A stretch of 64,000 nt of DNA from Ailanthus altissimus (GCA_946807835.1 OX327712.1:17068001-17132000), one strand, 5' to 3'. Counted from the stretch's first letter, positions 37,452 to 50,188 are shown. The notes: generated from the letters alone by a model not told the origin. Program-made: numbers and translations.

Positions 37452-40400
37452 TGTCAATTGAGCTAAATTTCACATTAATGAAAAATGGCACGTAGTGGTT
37501 TAGTTAGGCCTATATAAAATAAAATCTTCTTTGATATTAAATGTATCTTTGAAATAATTTTTTTCTCTCCTATATTTATAGGATCTCTTTATGAGAACCT
37601 TATAATTCAAAAATTTTATATTTAAACTCTTAAAAATTGTAAGAATTCAATTTTTTTCTTTTATTTTTGGGTATTTGACGTAATACCCCATTATTTAGGT
37701 AATTATAGTATTGATCCTACTACTTGAGTATTTACAGTTTAACTCAATAGTTTAAAATTTTGTATTATGGCCTGAAAACTCTGTAACTTCTCTTGAAAAT
37801 AGTAGATTTGTTTTAACGGTGCCCGAGGATGTAGGTAACATTATCAAATCTCGTTAAACTTGGTGTTATTTTTTTTAACATATTGTGTTGGATGGTTGGT
37901 TGCCTCATTGTGGTATTGCTAGCATTATTGATTGTCCGCATAACAATTGGTAATAGTGCTAAATATTGTTTAAACGCTTCTTGGCGCAACAAGTGATATC
38001 AGAGCCCCAGGTTTAGGATGGTGAGTGGCTATTTTCTGTTAAGCACTTACTACTATTCTGGGTTGATGAATTTTGGATTGCTAGTTGTTGGATATAATTA
38101 TTTGGTAGAGCTTGGTTATTTGTGATATTGTGTATCGAGCTCATTTTTGTGAGGTAGCTATGACATCATCATCATCTACATCGATGAGGACAGTGACAGT
38201 GTCTAGTAGAAAAATAGATGTGAAAAAATTTGATGGCCGGAATAATTTCGGCTTATGACAAAGTAAGGTGTTGGACGGATTGTGTCAGTAAGACTTGGAT
38301 ATAGTTCTGAAAGAAACAAAACCAGAAGATATCAAGGAGACAAACTGGAACAGGCTTAATATAAAAGTTTGTGGGTTGATTTGTTCTTGTCTGTGTAGAG
38401 AGAAGAAGTATCCGTTCATCAGGGAAAAGTCTGTCAATGCATTGTGGAAGGCCCTGGAGAATAAATATATAAAGAAAAGTAATGAGAACCGGCTATATCT
38501 ATTGAAAAGATTGTTTCGTCTTCAGTTGAGACAAGGTATGAGTATCAGTTCTTATATTGATGAATTTAATAAGTTAATTGTTGATTCGTAGAAAGAATTA
38601 GAGAGAACATAGAGATGAGTCGGTAGAAGCATTGACAGTAAGAGGGCAGAGCCAAAGTAGAAAATCAGGAAAAAGGGAAAAATCTAAGTCGAAGGGTAGA
38701 GTAGGAAAAGATAAGTGTGCCTTTTGTCAGGAGAAAAGGCATTGGAAGAAAGATTGTCCGAAGTTGAAAAAGAAAAAAAAAGATATGTTTGTTTCTGATG
38801 CATGTGTTGTTAAGAGCGTAAGCGATGATAGTGTGTCAGATTTTTGTTTAAATGATCATTCATCCACGTCTCGTTCTGACGAGTAGATTATGAATTTGGG
38901 TTGTACTTATCATATGTGTCCACATTGAGAATGGTTCTTTAATTTTGAAAAGCTTAATGGTGGATTTGTGTATATGGGCAATAATGATAGTTGTCATACT
39001 GTTGGGATAGGTTTAATCCGGTTGAAAAATGATGATGGATCAACTAGAGTTCTGACAGAAATTCGGTATACACCAAAGTTAAGGAAGAATCTCATCTTTT
39101 TGGGAGCCTTGGAATTTAAAGGTTATTTTGTATATATACGAGATGGAATTTTGAGGGTCACTTCAGGCGCTCTTGTGACTTTGAAAGGAATTAGGAGAAA
39201 CAACTTGTATTACTATAATGGTAGTACAGTGATTGGATCAGCGGTTATGATTTCTAATAATGATGTAGATTCAGAGATCACTAGATTATGGCATATGCGG
39301 TTGGGGCATGCAGGTGAGAAAGCCTTATCAATTTAATGAAAAAAGGCTTATTGAAAGGTGTAAAGACTTGCAAGCTAGACTTTTATGAGCATTGTGTTCT
39401 GGGAAAGCAGAAGAGAGTGAAGTTTGGCACCGCTATTCATAATATCGAGGGTATTCTTAATTATATTCACTCAGATGTATGAGGACCTTCTCAGACTACA
39501 TCTATGGGAGGTTTACGCTACTATATTATTTTTGTTGATGACTTTTCTAGAAGAACTTGAGTGTACGTTTTGAAATCTAAAGATGATGTATTTAGCGATT
39601 TCCTTAAATGGAAAAAGATGGTTGAGACATAAACAGGCAGGAAAATCAAGCATCTCAGAACAGACAATAATGGTGAGTATTGTAGTGTACGTTCTTGAAA
39701 GTATTGAAATTATATCAGTTCTTGAAATTATGTCAAGATGAAAGTATTGTACGTTATTTTACTGTGAGAGGTACACCGTAGCAAAATGGGGTGGCAGAAT
39801 GCATGAACCGGACATTGTTGGAGAAGTTCGGTGTATGTTGTCTAATGCGAGATTGGATAAAGAGTTTTAGGCTAAGGTTGTGATTTATGCATGTCATCTT
39901 ATTAATCGTTTACCGTCAGCTGCTATTGGTGATAGAACTCCATTAAAGGTTTGGTCTAAAAAATTTGTTTCTGATTATGATTCTTTACATGTATTTGGTT
40001 CCACTGCATATTATCATGTGAAAGAATTGAAGCTGGATTCCAGAGCCAAGAAAGCAATTTTCTTGAGATTTTCTTCAGAAGTAAAAAGATATTGTCTTTA
40101 GTGTCCGAGTTCGAAAAAGATTGTATTCAGTAGAGATGTAACATTTGATGAGTCTTCTATGTTGAAGAAATCAGAAAACCAGATAATAGCGAATAGTACT
40201 CAACAATAGGTAGAGCGTATTTAGCAGCAGGTGAAGTTGAAAATAACTACATTGAACCCTGTTAGATCTTTAGAGACAGATAATGGTACTCCTATGACAG
40301 AGGTGGTTTTGAGAGATGATGAAGAAGGTTCTACTCATGAACCTCAACAGCAACAAGAAACTATAGCAGTAAATAAGCTAAGACATGATATTCGGAGACC

Positions 40401-42011
40401 TGCTCGATTTGTTGATATGGTGGCCTATGCTTGTAGATGATGATGTTCCTTCCACTTATAGAAAGGTAGTCAACTATTCGAAAGTTGATCAATAGAAGAC
40501 AGCTATGGAGGAAGAAATGCAATCTCTTCAGAAGAATAAAACTTGAGAGCTAGCTCAACTACCAAATGGTAAGAAGACAATTGGGTGCAAATGGGTATAC
40601 GCAAAGAAAGATGGATTTCCTGACAATAAAGATGTCCGCTATAAGGTAAGGTTGGTGGCTAAAGGCGCACAGAGGGAAGGAATTGACTACAATAAGACAT
40701 TTTCTTCAGTTGTGAAACATTCTTCCATTAGAATTTTATTGGCCTTGGTAGCTCAGTTAAATATAGAACTAGTTCAACTCGATGTAAAAACTGTATTTTT
40801 ACATTATGACTTAGAAGAGGAAATCTATATGACTGAGCCAGAGGGATTCAAAGTTACTGGTAAGGAAAAATTGGTTTGTAAACTGAAAAGATCGCTTTAT
40901 GGTTTGAAACAATCACCGAGGCAGTGGTATAAACGATTTGATCGATTTATGATGGATTAGAGATACACAAGAAGTAAATTTGATCATTGTGTGTACTTTA
41001 AAAGGCTACATGATGGTTCTTTCATTTATCTACTTTTGTATGTCAATGACATGTTGCTACCTTCAATGAATGTCGAAGAAATTAGAAAATTGATTAGTGC
41101 ATCTTGATCTCTTAGTTCAGATGAGGAACGAGAGTATATGTCTCGAGTTCCATATACTAATACAGTTGGTAGCCTGAAGTATGCTATAGTGTGTACAAGA
41201 CTTGATATTTCACATACAGTTGAGTAGTGAGCAGATATATGCATGATCCTAGTAAAGTGCATTGACAAGCTGTGAAATGGATTCTACGGTATTTACTGAA
41301 GACCGTAGATGTTGGCTTAGTCTTTGAGAGAGATGATACATGTGATCAATGTGTTGTCAGTTATGTTGATTCTGATTATGCTGGTGATTTGGATAAACGT
41401 CGGTCAACAACCGGTTATGTGTTTATTCTTGCAAGAGCACCTGTGAGTTAAAAGTCTATATAAGACAAAGCCTTCCTTGAGCCAAATTCCACATTGGTGG
41501 GATATAACATGTGGTGATTTGGTTAGGCCTATATAAGACAAAGCATTCCTTGATATTAAGTGTACTTTTGGAATAATTCTCTTCTCCCCCACTATTTGTA
41601 GGATCGCTTTATGAGAACCTCATAGTTTAAAGATTTTATATTTAAGCCCCTGAAAGTTGTAAGAATTCAATTTTTTCCTTTATTTTTAGGCATTTGTAGT
41701 AATATCTTATTGTTTGAATAATTACAGTATTGGTCCTACTACTTGAATATTTACAGTTTGACCTAATAGTTAAAAATTTTGTATTGTGGCCTAAAAAATT
41801 TGTAACTTCTCTTGAAGATTATGTATTTGTTCTAGCGGTACCCGAGAACGTAGGTAACATTATCGAACCTCGTTAAACTTGATGTTCTTTTTTTTTGACA
41901 TATTATATTAAATGGTTTGTTACCTCGTTATGGTATTATTAACATTATTGATTATCCGCATAATAATTAGTAATAGTGCTAATTGTTGTTTGAACACCTC
42001 TTAGCGCAACA
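37452..42011 (+). mobile_element. Old Ty1/copia element, heavily mutated
   Basis: Two direct LTRs (about 37452-37991 and 41470-42011, each near 535 bp and roughly 80-85% alike by eye) flank a gag-pol relic. They share cctatataa, ggatc.ctttatgagaacct and a terminal gcgcaaca. The primer site gtgatatcagagcc follows the first LTR at 37992. No target duplication is recognisable. LTR starts are uncertain by about 10 bp because a roughly 25-bp sequence (ctatataagacaaagc) is repeated at 41460 and 41530. Confidence 0.8.
38161..41450 (+). pseudogene. copia gag-pol relic
   Basis: Gag starts about 38161 (MTSSSSTSMRTVTV). Its UBN2-type domain is at 38295-38591, and the zinc knuckle CAFCQEKRHWKKDC at 38716-38757. 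The protease site reads NLGCTYHM, the expected DSG lost. GAG-pre-integrase LWHMRLGH is at about 39290. Integrase pieces (IFVDDFSRRT, LRTDNNGEY) lie at 39520-39680. RT runs 40652-41060 with QLDVKTVFLHYDLEEEIYM, LKRSLYGLKQSPRQW and a YVND box in place of YVDD. RNase H (YVDSDYAGDLDKRRSTTGY) is at 41361-41420. A deletion joins RT to RNase H. Many stops are TGA/TAG where Trp or Gln is expected. Confidence 0.85.
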
Positions 42012-43289
42012 AATCTTTCATCTTGTTGATAATAAGTTTTCTAACTACTTAGATTTAATAATTTTCAATCATTTAAATCTTGAATTGAATTGGTTCTTTG
42101 TGTTTTGATTATCTTTTGACCATTTAAAGATCTTTGATCTATGAATTTGAATTTTGTGATTCTTTTCTCTTTCATTTTATAATAATATCATGCTCTACAT
42201 TTGAAATTTTATTGATTTAGCTCTGGCGATTATCTAGTGCTAAAACAATAATCTTTATGAAAAAATTAGTAAAATACCAGTTAAAATGGTTGATGTTAGT
42301 GATGGAGAAAGACTTGTAACAGTAGTGGAACTATCTTGGGAGAAGATTGAATTTTCTAGTGTGTATATTATTTGATAATGAAAGTTTTCTTTGTGCTAGT
42401 ACCTTCTTGTAAAAATCTATCTATATGGACACATATGGTCAAGCTTATTTCTGCAGTTTTTATTAAGGTTGTGAGTAAATATTATATATTATTGTCTTGT
42501 TTTCAATAAGATTAATATTTACACTTTAAAAGAAAAAAAAATAGATTATATGAAGAGGGAGAAAAATGAGATATTCAAGTAACAACGAGCTAAAAATAAC
42601 TTGGAATTAGGAGAAATAAATTATAGAAAATAAATCAAATTTTAATCATAAAAAATTACAAAAAAGAAATAAACCCAACTTAGTTTCATGTTAATAAATT
42701 ATTTTAAAAATAAACAACAACAAAACTTGTTGTTCATAATGTCAAAGTCCTTCAAAGTTTTTAATTTTTAGTTTTTTAATTTGACATAAGATGAAAGTTG
42801 GATATTTGTTTTCCTGTAAGTAGTCCATATCATCATTATACATCACAAGTTTAGAATAATAATAAATAACTCGTTTTAAAAGCATAAAATCTTATAGTTC
42901 TCCTTGAAAACAATTAATGGGGAATGAGCACTCCTTGCAACTTCAACTTAACTTTCTTCTTAAGAATCTACAGGAAGATAATAATTTTCAACTTTTACTT
43001 TTTTAATAGCTCCTTTTTTAGAGGGTTGTAAAATTTTTCTTGCACGAGAATAAAATTTTGCTGGTCATAATAAAAGTAATAATTCTTATATAAGATAGTT
43101 TTTATTATATGATTTATTTATATTTTTATTATTATGAAAAATAGATTCGAGTAAGTCACAAAATACTTATCTTATTTTATGAAACATTCCAATAATTATG
43201 TAAGGTATATCAACAAATTTATATTATAATATTATAAATTTATTTATAATTTTACAGTTGAAACCTTAAAAAAAGAAAAAAAAAAAAAA
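42012..43289. other. AT-rich spacer, no gene seen
   Basis: Long A/T runs and no domain-bearing frame on either strand. Confidence 0.4.
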
Positions 43290-43870
43290 GGTGCTATTGG
43301 TCATGGTCATTATCCCTTTATACAAAAGTATACAAAGAAGCACAAGGAATATGTGCCTAAGAAAGATGATACGTAGATTGAAATCTTGTATTCATATTCA
43401 TCTCTAATATCTGTCAGTGTAGTATTATACTATAGCATTGACTGAATCATTTGCAGCAGAGAAGACGCAATATTAAATGTTTCAGTGAACCTTTTTATGT
43501 TGTTTGTTGGGAACAATAAATAAGAAAAGTTTCGATCGGAAGGTTTTACAATTAGTGATTGATATGAAAGCAAAGGAGCTTAGCCTTTTTTAGTGGCCTT
43601 CTCCACCACTTGTTTCCTCAAAGTCCAAAAGATAACTTTTTTTTCGGGGTTTTGCATCTTGCTTGCCTTCTTGTGATCTCATCCGTTTTAGATTTTTTTT
43701 TTTTTTTTTGGCCCGTGTTCTAGCTTTCGGTGAACCTTCTCTTTCTGAAAATAGACAGAAATATTGATATTTTGTTGCATATTTGACCATTCAGAAAGTC
43801 TAGGCCATTGCACATTAAAGCCAACTTAAATTAGTTGATAGATGAAGACCTAACTGTAATCATTTTAGTT
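43290..43870. repeat. Duplicated segment, copy 1 (partner 51730-52415)
   Basis: Shared blocks in the same order and orientation as copy 2: gtcatggtcatta, gcagagaagac, ttgggaa.aataaataag, ctccaccact.gtttcctc, aagtccaaaagata, gcttgccttctt.tgatctc, and taaattagttgatagatgaa. On the minus strand it encodes a short peptide ending YLLDFEETSGGEGH before a stop; copy 2 retains YLLDFEETSGG. I do not recognise the peptide. Confidence 0.65.
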
Positions 43871-43898
43871 AACGGATTCAGTTGAAAAAACTTGCCAA

Positions 43899-43907
43899 AA
43901 TATAAAT
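43899..43907. repeat. 9-bp target duplication (left) of the MULE
   Basis: AATATAAAT, identical to 44731-44739. Confidence 0.7.
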
Positions 43908-44730
43908 GGGATTACTATAATTTTATTCTAATTTTTTAGGTTAATTAACAATTTTATTTTAATTAGATTTAAAATATCTAATTTTACTTTAATTCATTAA
44001 TTTTTGTCGTTAGTTTAAATGAAAATTTTATATTTAATATATTTTTAAAATTTTACCTTTAATATTAACACACATACAAAAATATAATATATATATATAT
44101 ATATAAATGGATATGTGTCATTGTATGATTTATTACAAATGACACGTATCATCGTCAAATTAATTATATTTTTAATAAAATAAATTTAAAAAATTAAAAA
44201 TAAAACTAGCACTGTAGCCTGAAAGTGGCCGTCAGTCGACTGCCTTTTTCAGTGATAATAGTGGTAAAAAAGTATCAAAATTTATATTATTAGACTCTAT
44301 TTTTCTTAACCTATATAGTGGTAGGATCATTTTTGACAAAAAGACCAAAAAATGTCAGTTTTTATTTTTTTGTATAATTTAATTTATTTATAAATTATTT
44401 TTAAAAAATAAATTAATTACATGATGACACGTGTCTAAAAGTACTAATCACATTATGACACGTGTTATATTATTAAAGTTTATTTTTAAAGTTATATTAA
44501 ATTAAATTAATAGATAAGATTGTGTCACGTGTTCGAAAAAATAATTAATGAATAAGATTCTACCACGTGTTCAATGTATAATTTATTTGTATGGCTAAAT
44601 TATATTTTTACCTTTTTACGATTAAAATTAACGACAAAAATTTTGATTAAGGTAAAATTACATATTTTAAATCTAATCGAGACAAAATTATTAATTAACT
44701 TAAAATATTAAGGTAAATTGCATTTATCCC
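43908..44730. mobile_element. Non-autonomous Mutator-like element (823 bp)
   Basis: Terminal inverted repeats of about 120 bp: the left end gggattactataattttatt pairs with the right end read in reverse (gggataaatgcaatttacc). Both arms share gttaatta and attagatttaaaatat, then tttttgtcgtta. Perfect 9-bp duplications flank it, the hallmark of Mutator-type transposition. No transposase frame is present. The interior has an (AT)n tract near 44090 and four CACGTG boxes. Confidence 0.8.
44428..44569. promoter_or_regulatory. Cluster of four CACGTG (G-box/ABRE-core) motifs
   Basis: CACGTG at 44428-44433, 44459-44464, 44526-44531 and 44564-44569, mostly as (A/T)CACGTGT. G-boxes bind bHLH and bZIP factors. 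The cluster lies inside the MULE, about 1.1 kb beyond the 3' end of the F-box gene. Function is untested. Confidence 0.5.
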
Positions 44731-44739
44731 AATATAAAT

Positions 44740-45684
44740 CTACAATTTCATTCTCAATGTGAGTAAGAGTCGAATCTCAAATTGCTTCTATTAGTTTTCA
44801 GAAATTCTATAAATTGAAACAATTGTTATATATATATATATAGTTTCTAGCTCTTTCCTTTTACTCTCTGTTGTCTCTTGTGTTTGTAATGTGTATTTGT
44901 TTTTTCCCTCTTTTTCGATTACTGGCTATTCAAGTTTCCAAGTTGCAACAAATGCAAATGCCCGTTGTTAGTTTTTATCGCTATCCTGTGCATTTGTCCA
45001 TAGTGTTTGCACGATACGAGTAGGAATTTTTTAAACCTTAAAGTGCTCAGAATAAAACTCTTACGAAAAGCTCAGCATGTGAGAGGCAAGAAAGCAGTCG
45101 CTATTAGGTGGATGAATAGTGGATTTGGTATGATTAGGAAATCCACTTCATGGAATTCACAGTATCAGCTACGATTCGGCGTTTCCTAACACAAAATTAT
45201 CATTAAAGAGAGAAAGACGAGGCTGTCCAAATATCTTCTATTTTCTTTGAAAAAATAGTACTAAAATATGTGTTGAAAACTTATGCTCTATAATTAGGGT
45301 TCTCATGCCATTATGAGGTGAAAATTGAAAAGTGATATCAAAGTTAATAAATAATTTTATATTTTATATTATTTTATATTTATTTAATATATAATTTTTA
45401 AAAAATATAATTTAAAATATCTATCATTATTCTCAATATAAAATGTGATGTATCAAGTACAAGATTGTTAGTTTTTGTTCGGAGGAGAGGAATAGTTAAG
45501 ATGGTGAAGGAATTGCTAATCTCATATATAAATTATACCTAAAAATTATTATAAATGAATTAATATATAAGAATTACAAACCCAAAAATCGAATTCTAAA
45601 ATAAAAAAAATTAAAGACAACAATCACAAATTACTAGCGAAAATACAAATCAGTAATGCTCTAAATCTAGCTGGATCATCAACA
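44740..45684. other. Spacer downstream of the F-box gene
   Basis: Includes (TA)n near 44828 and a MITE-like relic near 45340-45450 (gttaataaataattttata). The part next to 45685 is the likely F-box gene 3' UTR. No gene seen. Confidence 0.4.
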
Positions 45685-46812
45685 CTAATCTTGCCTGCTC
45701 ATCCTCGGTAATACATGCACAGAAACCACTTGAAATCCCGTCGGTGGCTCCACCATCCAAGCCTTTGCCGGCCTAGCAACCACATCCACCACCGCAATCC
45801 TCTCGCCGTTAGCACAAACCACGCAAACTCTCCCTCTCGAGGCCGAAATTTGCTCCGCACCCTTGAGCTCGGCCAACTCAATCACTTCATCCCACCGATC
45901 CTTCTCGATATCATACCTTCGCAAAGCACCTCTAACTTCATCTACGACATACAACTCGTCTTCATTCATAGCAGCTGCTGGCCCTTTCCAGCCTACGAGC
46001 ATCCCTTCAGGCATTGCCCTCCATTTGTCAAATTCAACTTCATAAACCGCTCCTTCTTTAGCCATATTGCCTTTAATATTCACCATGCAAAGACTGCCTT
46101 TAAACCCTACTGCTTCTACAGCTTCTCTGCTAAATTTACTATCTTTGAGGTCAGCTTTCTTTGCCCATCTCCAATCGTCACTCTTGAAGTCCCACGCTTC
46201 CATTGATCTTCCTATATCACCTCGATATTCCGAGCCAAATCCGCTGGCAACATAGACTACACCGCCTACCGAGCCAGTGGCGCACCACCGGCGTGGCATA
46301 GAGAATGGAGGGCCAAAAGACCATTTGTTAGACAGAGGGTTGAATATTAAAGGGCTAGAAAGTGTAGGGACAAAAAATGGAGTGGTGGCGGCAATGAGGA
46401 CGAGATTGTTGGATACTGTTAAGGATTGAACTGGGAGCTTTCTCGACAAGTAAGAGGGGTGGCGGTGGAGTAGGCGGAGTGGCGGGTTTTGCGGAGGGCT
46501 AGGCAGAGGGCTCCAAGTTGATGAAATGGGATCAAGTGAAAAGAACTCGATGAAGTGTAAACAATAACTAGGTTTATCGGAGGGAGAGAGGAGAGCATAG
46601 AGGGAGAAAAATGGAGGGAAAGAAGGAGAGTAGAGGAGGCGGCGCCACAAGCGGCTGACGGAGAAGATGAGATGAGGAGGGAGCATAGAGAGGCAGCGTT
46701 CAGCCAGATGATTAGGGAGGCCGGGTATTAAGAAGATATCATCACTGTTTTGTGTATCGGAATCAGAGTCTCCATTGTCCCTTTTTTTGCTGTGTTTTGA
46801 AGTGGATGCCAT
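45685..46812 (-). CDS. KUF1: F-box/kelch-repeat protein, KUF1/SKIP25-like, 375 aa
   Basis: Predicted substrate receptor of an SCF ubiquitin ligase, single exon. An acidic, Ser-rich leader (1-26) precedes the F-box (about 27-70: IPGLPNHLAERCLSMLPP, then VSRLWRRLLYSPSF), which would bind the ASK/SKP1 subunit. Kelch-type repeats form the rest (RRWCATGSVGGVVYVASGFG, MEAWDFKSDDWRWAKKADL, AAAMNEDELYVVDE, RYDIEKDRWDEV) and should fold as a propeller for target binding. Length and layout match Arabidopsis At1g31350, named SKIP25 and later KAR-UP F-BOX 1 (KUF1), which dampens karrikin/KAI2-ligand signalling. I assign orthology from overall resemblance; the related SKIP F-box/kelch genes are the alternative. 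The frame is intact. Neighbours are all transposon-derived. Confidence 0.9.
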   Translation of the reverse strand: MASTSKHSKKRDNGDSDSDTQNSDDIFLIPGLPNHLAERCLSMLPPHLIFSVSRLWRRLLYSPSFPPFFSLYALLSPSDKPSYCLHFIEFFSLDPISSTWSPLPSPPQNPPLRLLHRHPSYLSRKLPVQSLTVSNNLVLIAATTPFFVPTLSSPLIFNPLSNKWSFGPPFSMPRRWCATGSVGGVVYVASGFGSEYRGDIGRSMEAWDFKSDDWRWAKKADLKDSKFSREAVEAVGFKGSLCMVNIKGNMAKEGAVYEVEFDKWRAMPEGMLVGWKGPAAAMNEDELYVVDEVRGALRRYDIEKDRWDEVIELAELKGAEQISASRGRVCVVCANGERIAVVDVVARPAKAWMVEPPTGFQVVSVHVLPRMSRQD

Positions 46813-49800
46813 AGAACCGGAGGGGATTCTCCACAGGGGCCTTGGCCCTTTGGTAGATATTGCCAGGGTCTCATAAATACTGTGGGCAAGTTTCCTTCCG
46901 TTGAAGCTATGCTTTTGATATTAATTTAGTTCCCATTAATGGACATAATATATCTGCTTATTGAAAAGGGCAAGTTCTGTTATGAAAGTACAAACTTCTC
47001 TAAGCTATAGTTATAAAATTCGCATATGCGTTTGTTGAAATCTTTGTCAGCAAACTGTGTCTTTTATAGGAAGAATTGCTACAACGTATTGTGATTTTTA
47101 ATGCACTGGTTATGTAATTTTTTGCACAGTAATATTTCTACATTCAATATTTTCTTTAATTAACAGTGCAAATACAATTTTTGCATTAATTTATATAATA
47201 ATAAATTTAATAAAAATGGGTATATATCACTCTTTCACTGGTATCATATCCATTTGAATACAAAAGTTTATATTAGGATCATATAAGTATAATTTTTTTT
47301 TTATAGTGAGACGTTGAGCAAATTTTTGTTTTTTTAACAAATTTAAAATTTGATACTTACTTAAATGACTCAATAATAAAGAATTTGCAGTATATTCTTC
47401 TACTAAAATAAAATTTTCAAATTGAATTCCCTCTTTTCATTAAAAAAAAATATTTAAATTTTAAATTTCAGCAACAGACGATGTGAGAGAACTCTATATC
47501 ATAATATATTTGTACATTATGATTTAATATAAACAACTACGTGTAATTTAGTAATTGATCTAAAATAATGTCTACATATTTTCATAAATTTTAAAAAAAT
47601 TTATGACAATTAACAATTTTCTAAATTTTAGAATAAAGAACATAACTGTAATATAGGAGGGTATTTATAAAACACAATGGTAGACTTAAAGTTAACAGTA
47701 AAATTGAAAACTTATCCTTTCCGTTGAATTTTTAGTTCGACAACCATGGGTGCCTGAAGGAAATTTGGGGTGTTAGGCAAATGTTTTTTGGAAAATTATC
47801 AATTTAATATCTAAAGTTTAGTTAAATTACTTAATTAGTTCTTTTATTACTTTAAATATCTTATTTAATCTCTGCCATTGAAAAAAAATAACGTTTAAAT
47901 TATTTTTTTTTTAATGATAATAAGGTAAATTTGATTAAATATAGAACATTTACCATAATTAAACATTAATATACTTTACCGTCCTTAAAAAATGCACTTA
48001 AAACATTATTTTTTTTAATAATGACTAACTGGACTATTTAAAAAATATAGGTATTAACTAAATAATTCAAAAAAAAATTAATAATTAAATTGACAATTTT
48101 TTATTTAAAGAAAATGAAGTGCGTTTTCAATACCCAACATTAATTTATCATAAATTCATTCATTTAACATTTATTCTTCTAGCTTTTCTAGATGCAAAAT
48201 TACTATTTTAAATTTTCTTTTTGTCTTTTGATATTTTTTGAAGCACTTGTTCGTATATAAATATATATTTTCTAATAGAATTTTCTTATGTACTACAAAC
48301 AAATAAACACCATGAAAATAAAAATAATATGCAATAAAACAAAATAATAATACTTAAAATTTTAATAACTCTATTCTAGAAAATAAATTTTCTCTGAAAA
48401 CAAGAATAACTTGTTCATTAAAAATATATTATAATGATATTACCTAGAAAACTGAGATTGTCACTTGATTTAATTGACTAGTGAGTAAAATATTGTAATA
48501 ACAATGAAGAGTTAAAAAAATGTTGATCTCTAAATACTTGAATAAGAAAGGGTGAATATTCGAATATGAAAGGTAAAGCCTTTTATTTGTAGAAGTTTTA
48601 AAATATATGTAGAACATTTGGCGTGCGACAAAATTATTAAGGGAGTGTTTTAGTTTATTGTGTGTTAAATGGGTTAGAGCTTTTAAAAGTTCAATGAATT
48701 TGAGTTAATACCACATGTATGTGGTAGGTGGAGAGTTTTTTAAAAAAGTCATATTTTTTAGAATATATTTTTGATAGTTGACATCTTTGAAATATTTTTT
48801 AGCATTCTCCTCTTTAAATGTGAACCATTGGATTAAAGTTAATCTTAACTATCTATTGTAAATAATTTTAATTATAAATAGGTGGTGTTCTCATTTGAAA
48901 AATCATCCTCTAAATCTTTCAAATTGTAAAAATACTCATAGCATGTAATTATATAATTTTGTAATTATATATATATATATATGGACATGAAGATTGATGT
49001 TAGAAATAGTATAACCTCTTATTTATATAAATTTTAGTCGTAGTCATGTGCAAAGAATGGAATAAATTTATTTTAACAATTAATTTTAAGAAAAGATAAC
49101 ATTTAAAACACTGATTTGACTAGACTAGTTTGATGTCATTAAATTCACGACTCTTCTTTATTTTAGATATAAAAATAACTTAATGAATATTAATATTTAT
49201 TAAAATGCTAATATCTTTGTCCCTTTCGAATAGTTGTATCCTACGATGTGAGGGTAATTACTCCTTTTCTTACAAGAGCTTGTATGCCTTAGTTTAAAGG
49301 TATGTGAGAGAGCAAATATATTATATTGCTCAATAATCCTTTGATGAAATATAATAGGTCTATTAATCTATTATCAATGATTTCTTAAAAAGAAAATTCT
49401 TTTAAAGATATGTGTACATATAAATTTTGGTAGGACATTCCTACAAAATAAGGCTTCAAGAAGTTATCTAAATTGTTCACAAGAAGTGCTTTCTACAATA
49501 TTTCACATTAAATTTACTATATATTATATTTAAAATACCTATCAATGTCTCTTTGTTTATATAAGCAAATTAAAGGTAGACAACGGAGTTCGAAATTATG
49601 TGAATTTCACCATTTAAATTACCAAAAAATTGAAAAACTATGAGAGGCATCCAAGTAAATCTATTCGGAACACATATTTTAGAGAGAAATTGAATCTATT
49701 CTTCTTTATTTTAGCATAATTACTATTTTTTCTTAACATTTAAAAAAGGAGTAATTAGTCAATTTTTTTTTAAAAAATAAATAGTACCAAAAGGGAGTAA

Positions 49801-49990
49801 TATAGGATCTTAACAAGTTAAGCAATAGAATGGTAATTATTAAAAACTTTAGGGCGTAATTAACAATTTTCCTATAATATAAATAGAAAAATGAATAGCA
49901 CAGTTCCCTGATCCATTTTTTTTTTCATGTCTCAAATATTTTATCAATAATTGATACTTTTGGGCCATTTAATAAAAATTTATTAACTGG
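46813..49990. other. F-box gene upstream region and AT-rich spacer
   Basis: The first few hundred bases should hold the F-box gene promoter (the gene reads leftward); I see no convincing TATA box. At 47794-48100 a roughly 300-bp inverted-repeat unit is present: attatcaatttaatatctaa pairs with the reverse of taattaaattgacaatt, probably a MITE. The rest is AT-rich without a gene. Confidence 0.4.
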
Positions 49991-50010
49991 TAATAAATAT
50001 ATATTAAGTA

Positions 50011-50188
50011 ATGTTACATTTAAGAAATCGTAATTTAAAGTTTTTTTATTTCAAGTAATATATTAAATAATTATGAAATGATAAAATGATGTAATAAATA
50101 ATTTTATATTTTATATTATTTTATTATTTAATAATTATTTGATACATTAAAATAAAAAATTTAAGATATTATTTAATATATGTAGCAT
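50011..50188. mobile_element. MITE copy 3 (178 bp)
   Basis: It starts atgttacatttaag and ends tatatgtagcat; the arms ttaaataattat and aataatttatttgat-like sequences pair. TA flanks both sides (50009-50010 and 50189-50190). Same family as the two copies at 8.3-8.7 kb. Confidence 0.6.

Noticed and set aside
43590..43790. 66-codon minus-strand frame as a complete small gene
   Set aside because: Its Lys-rich middle comes from an A/T run and the second copy is frameshifted; kept only as part of the duplicated segment.
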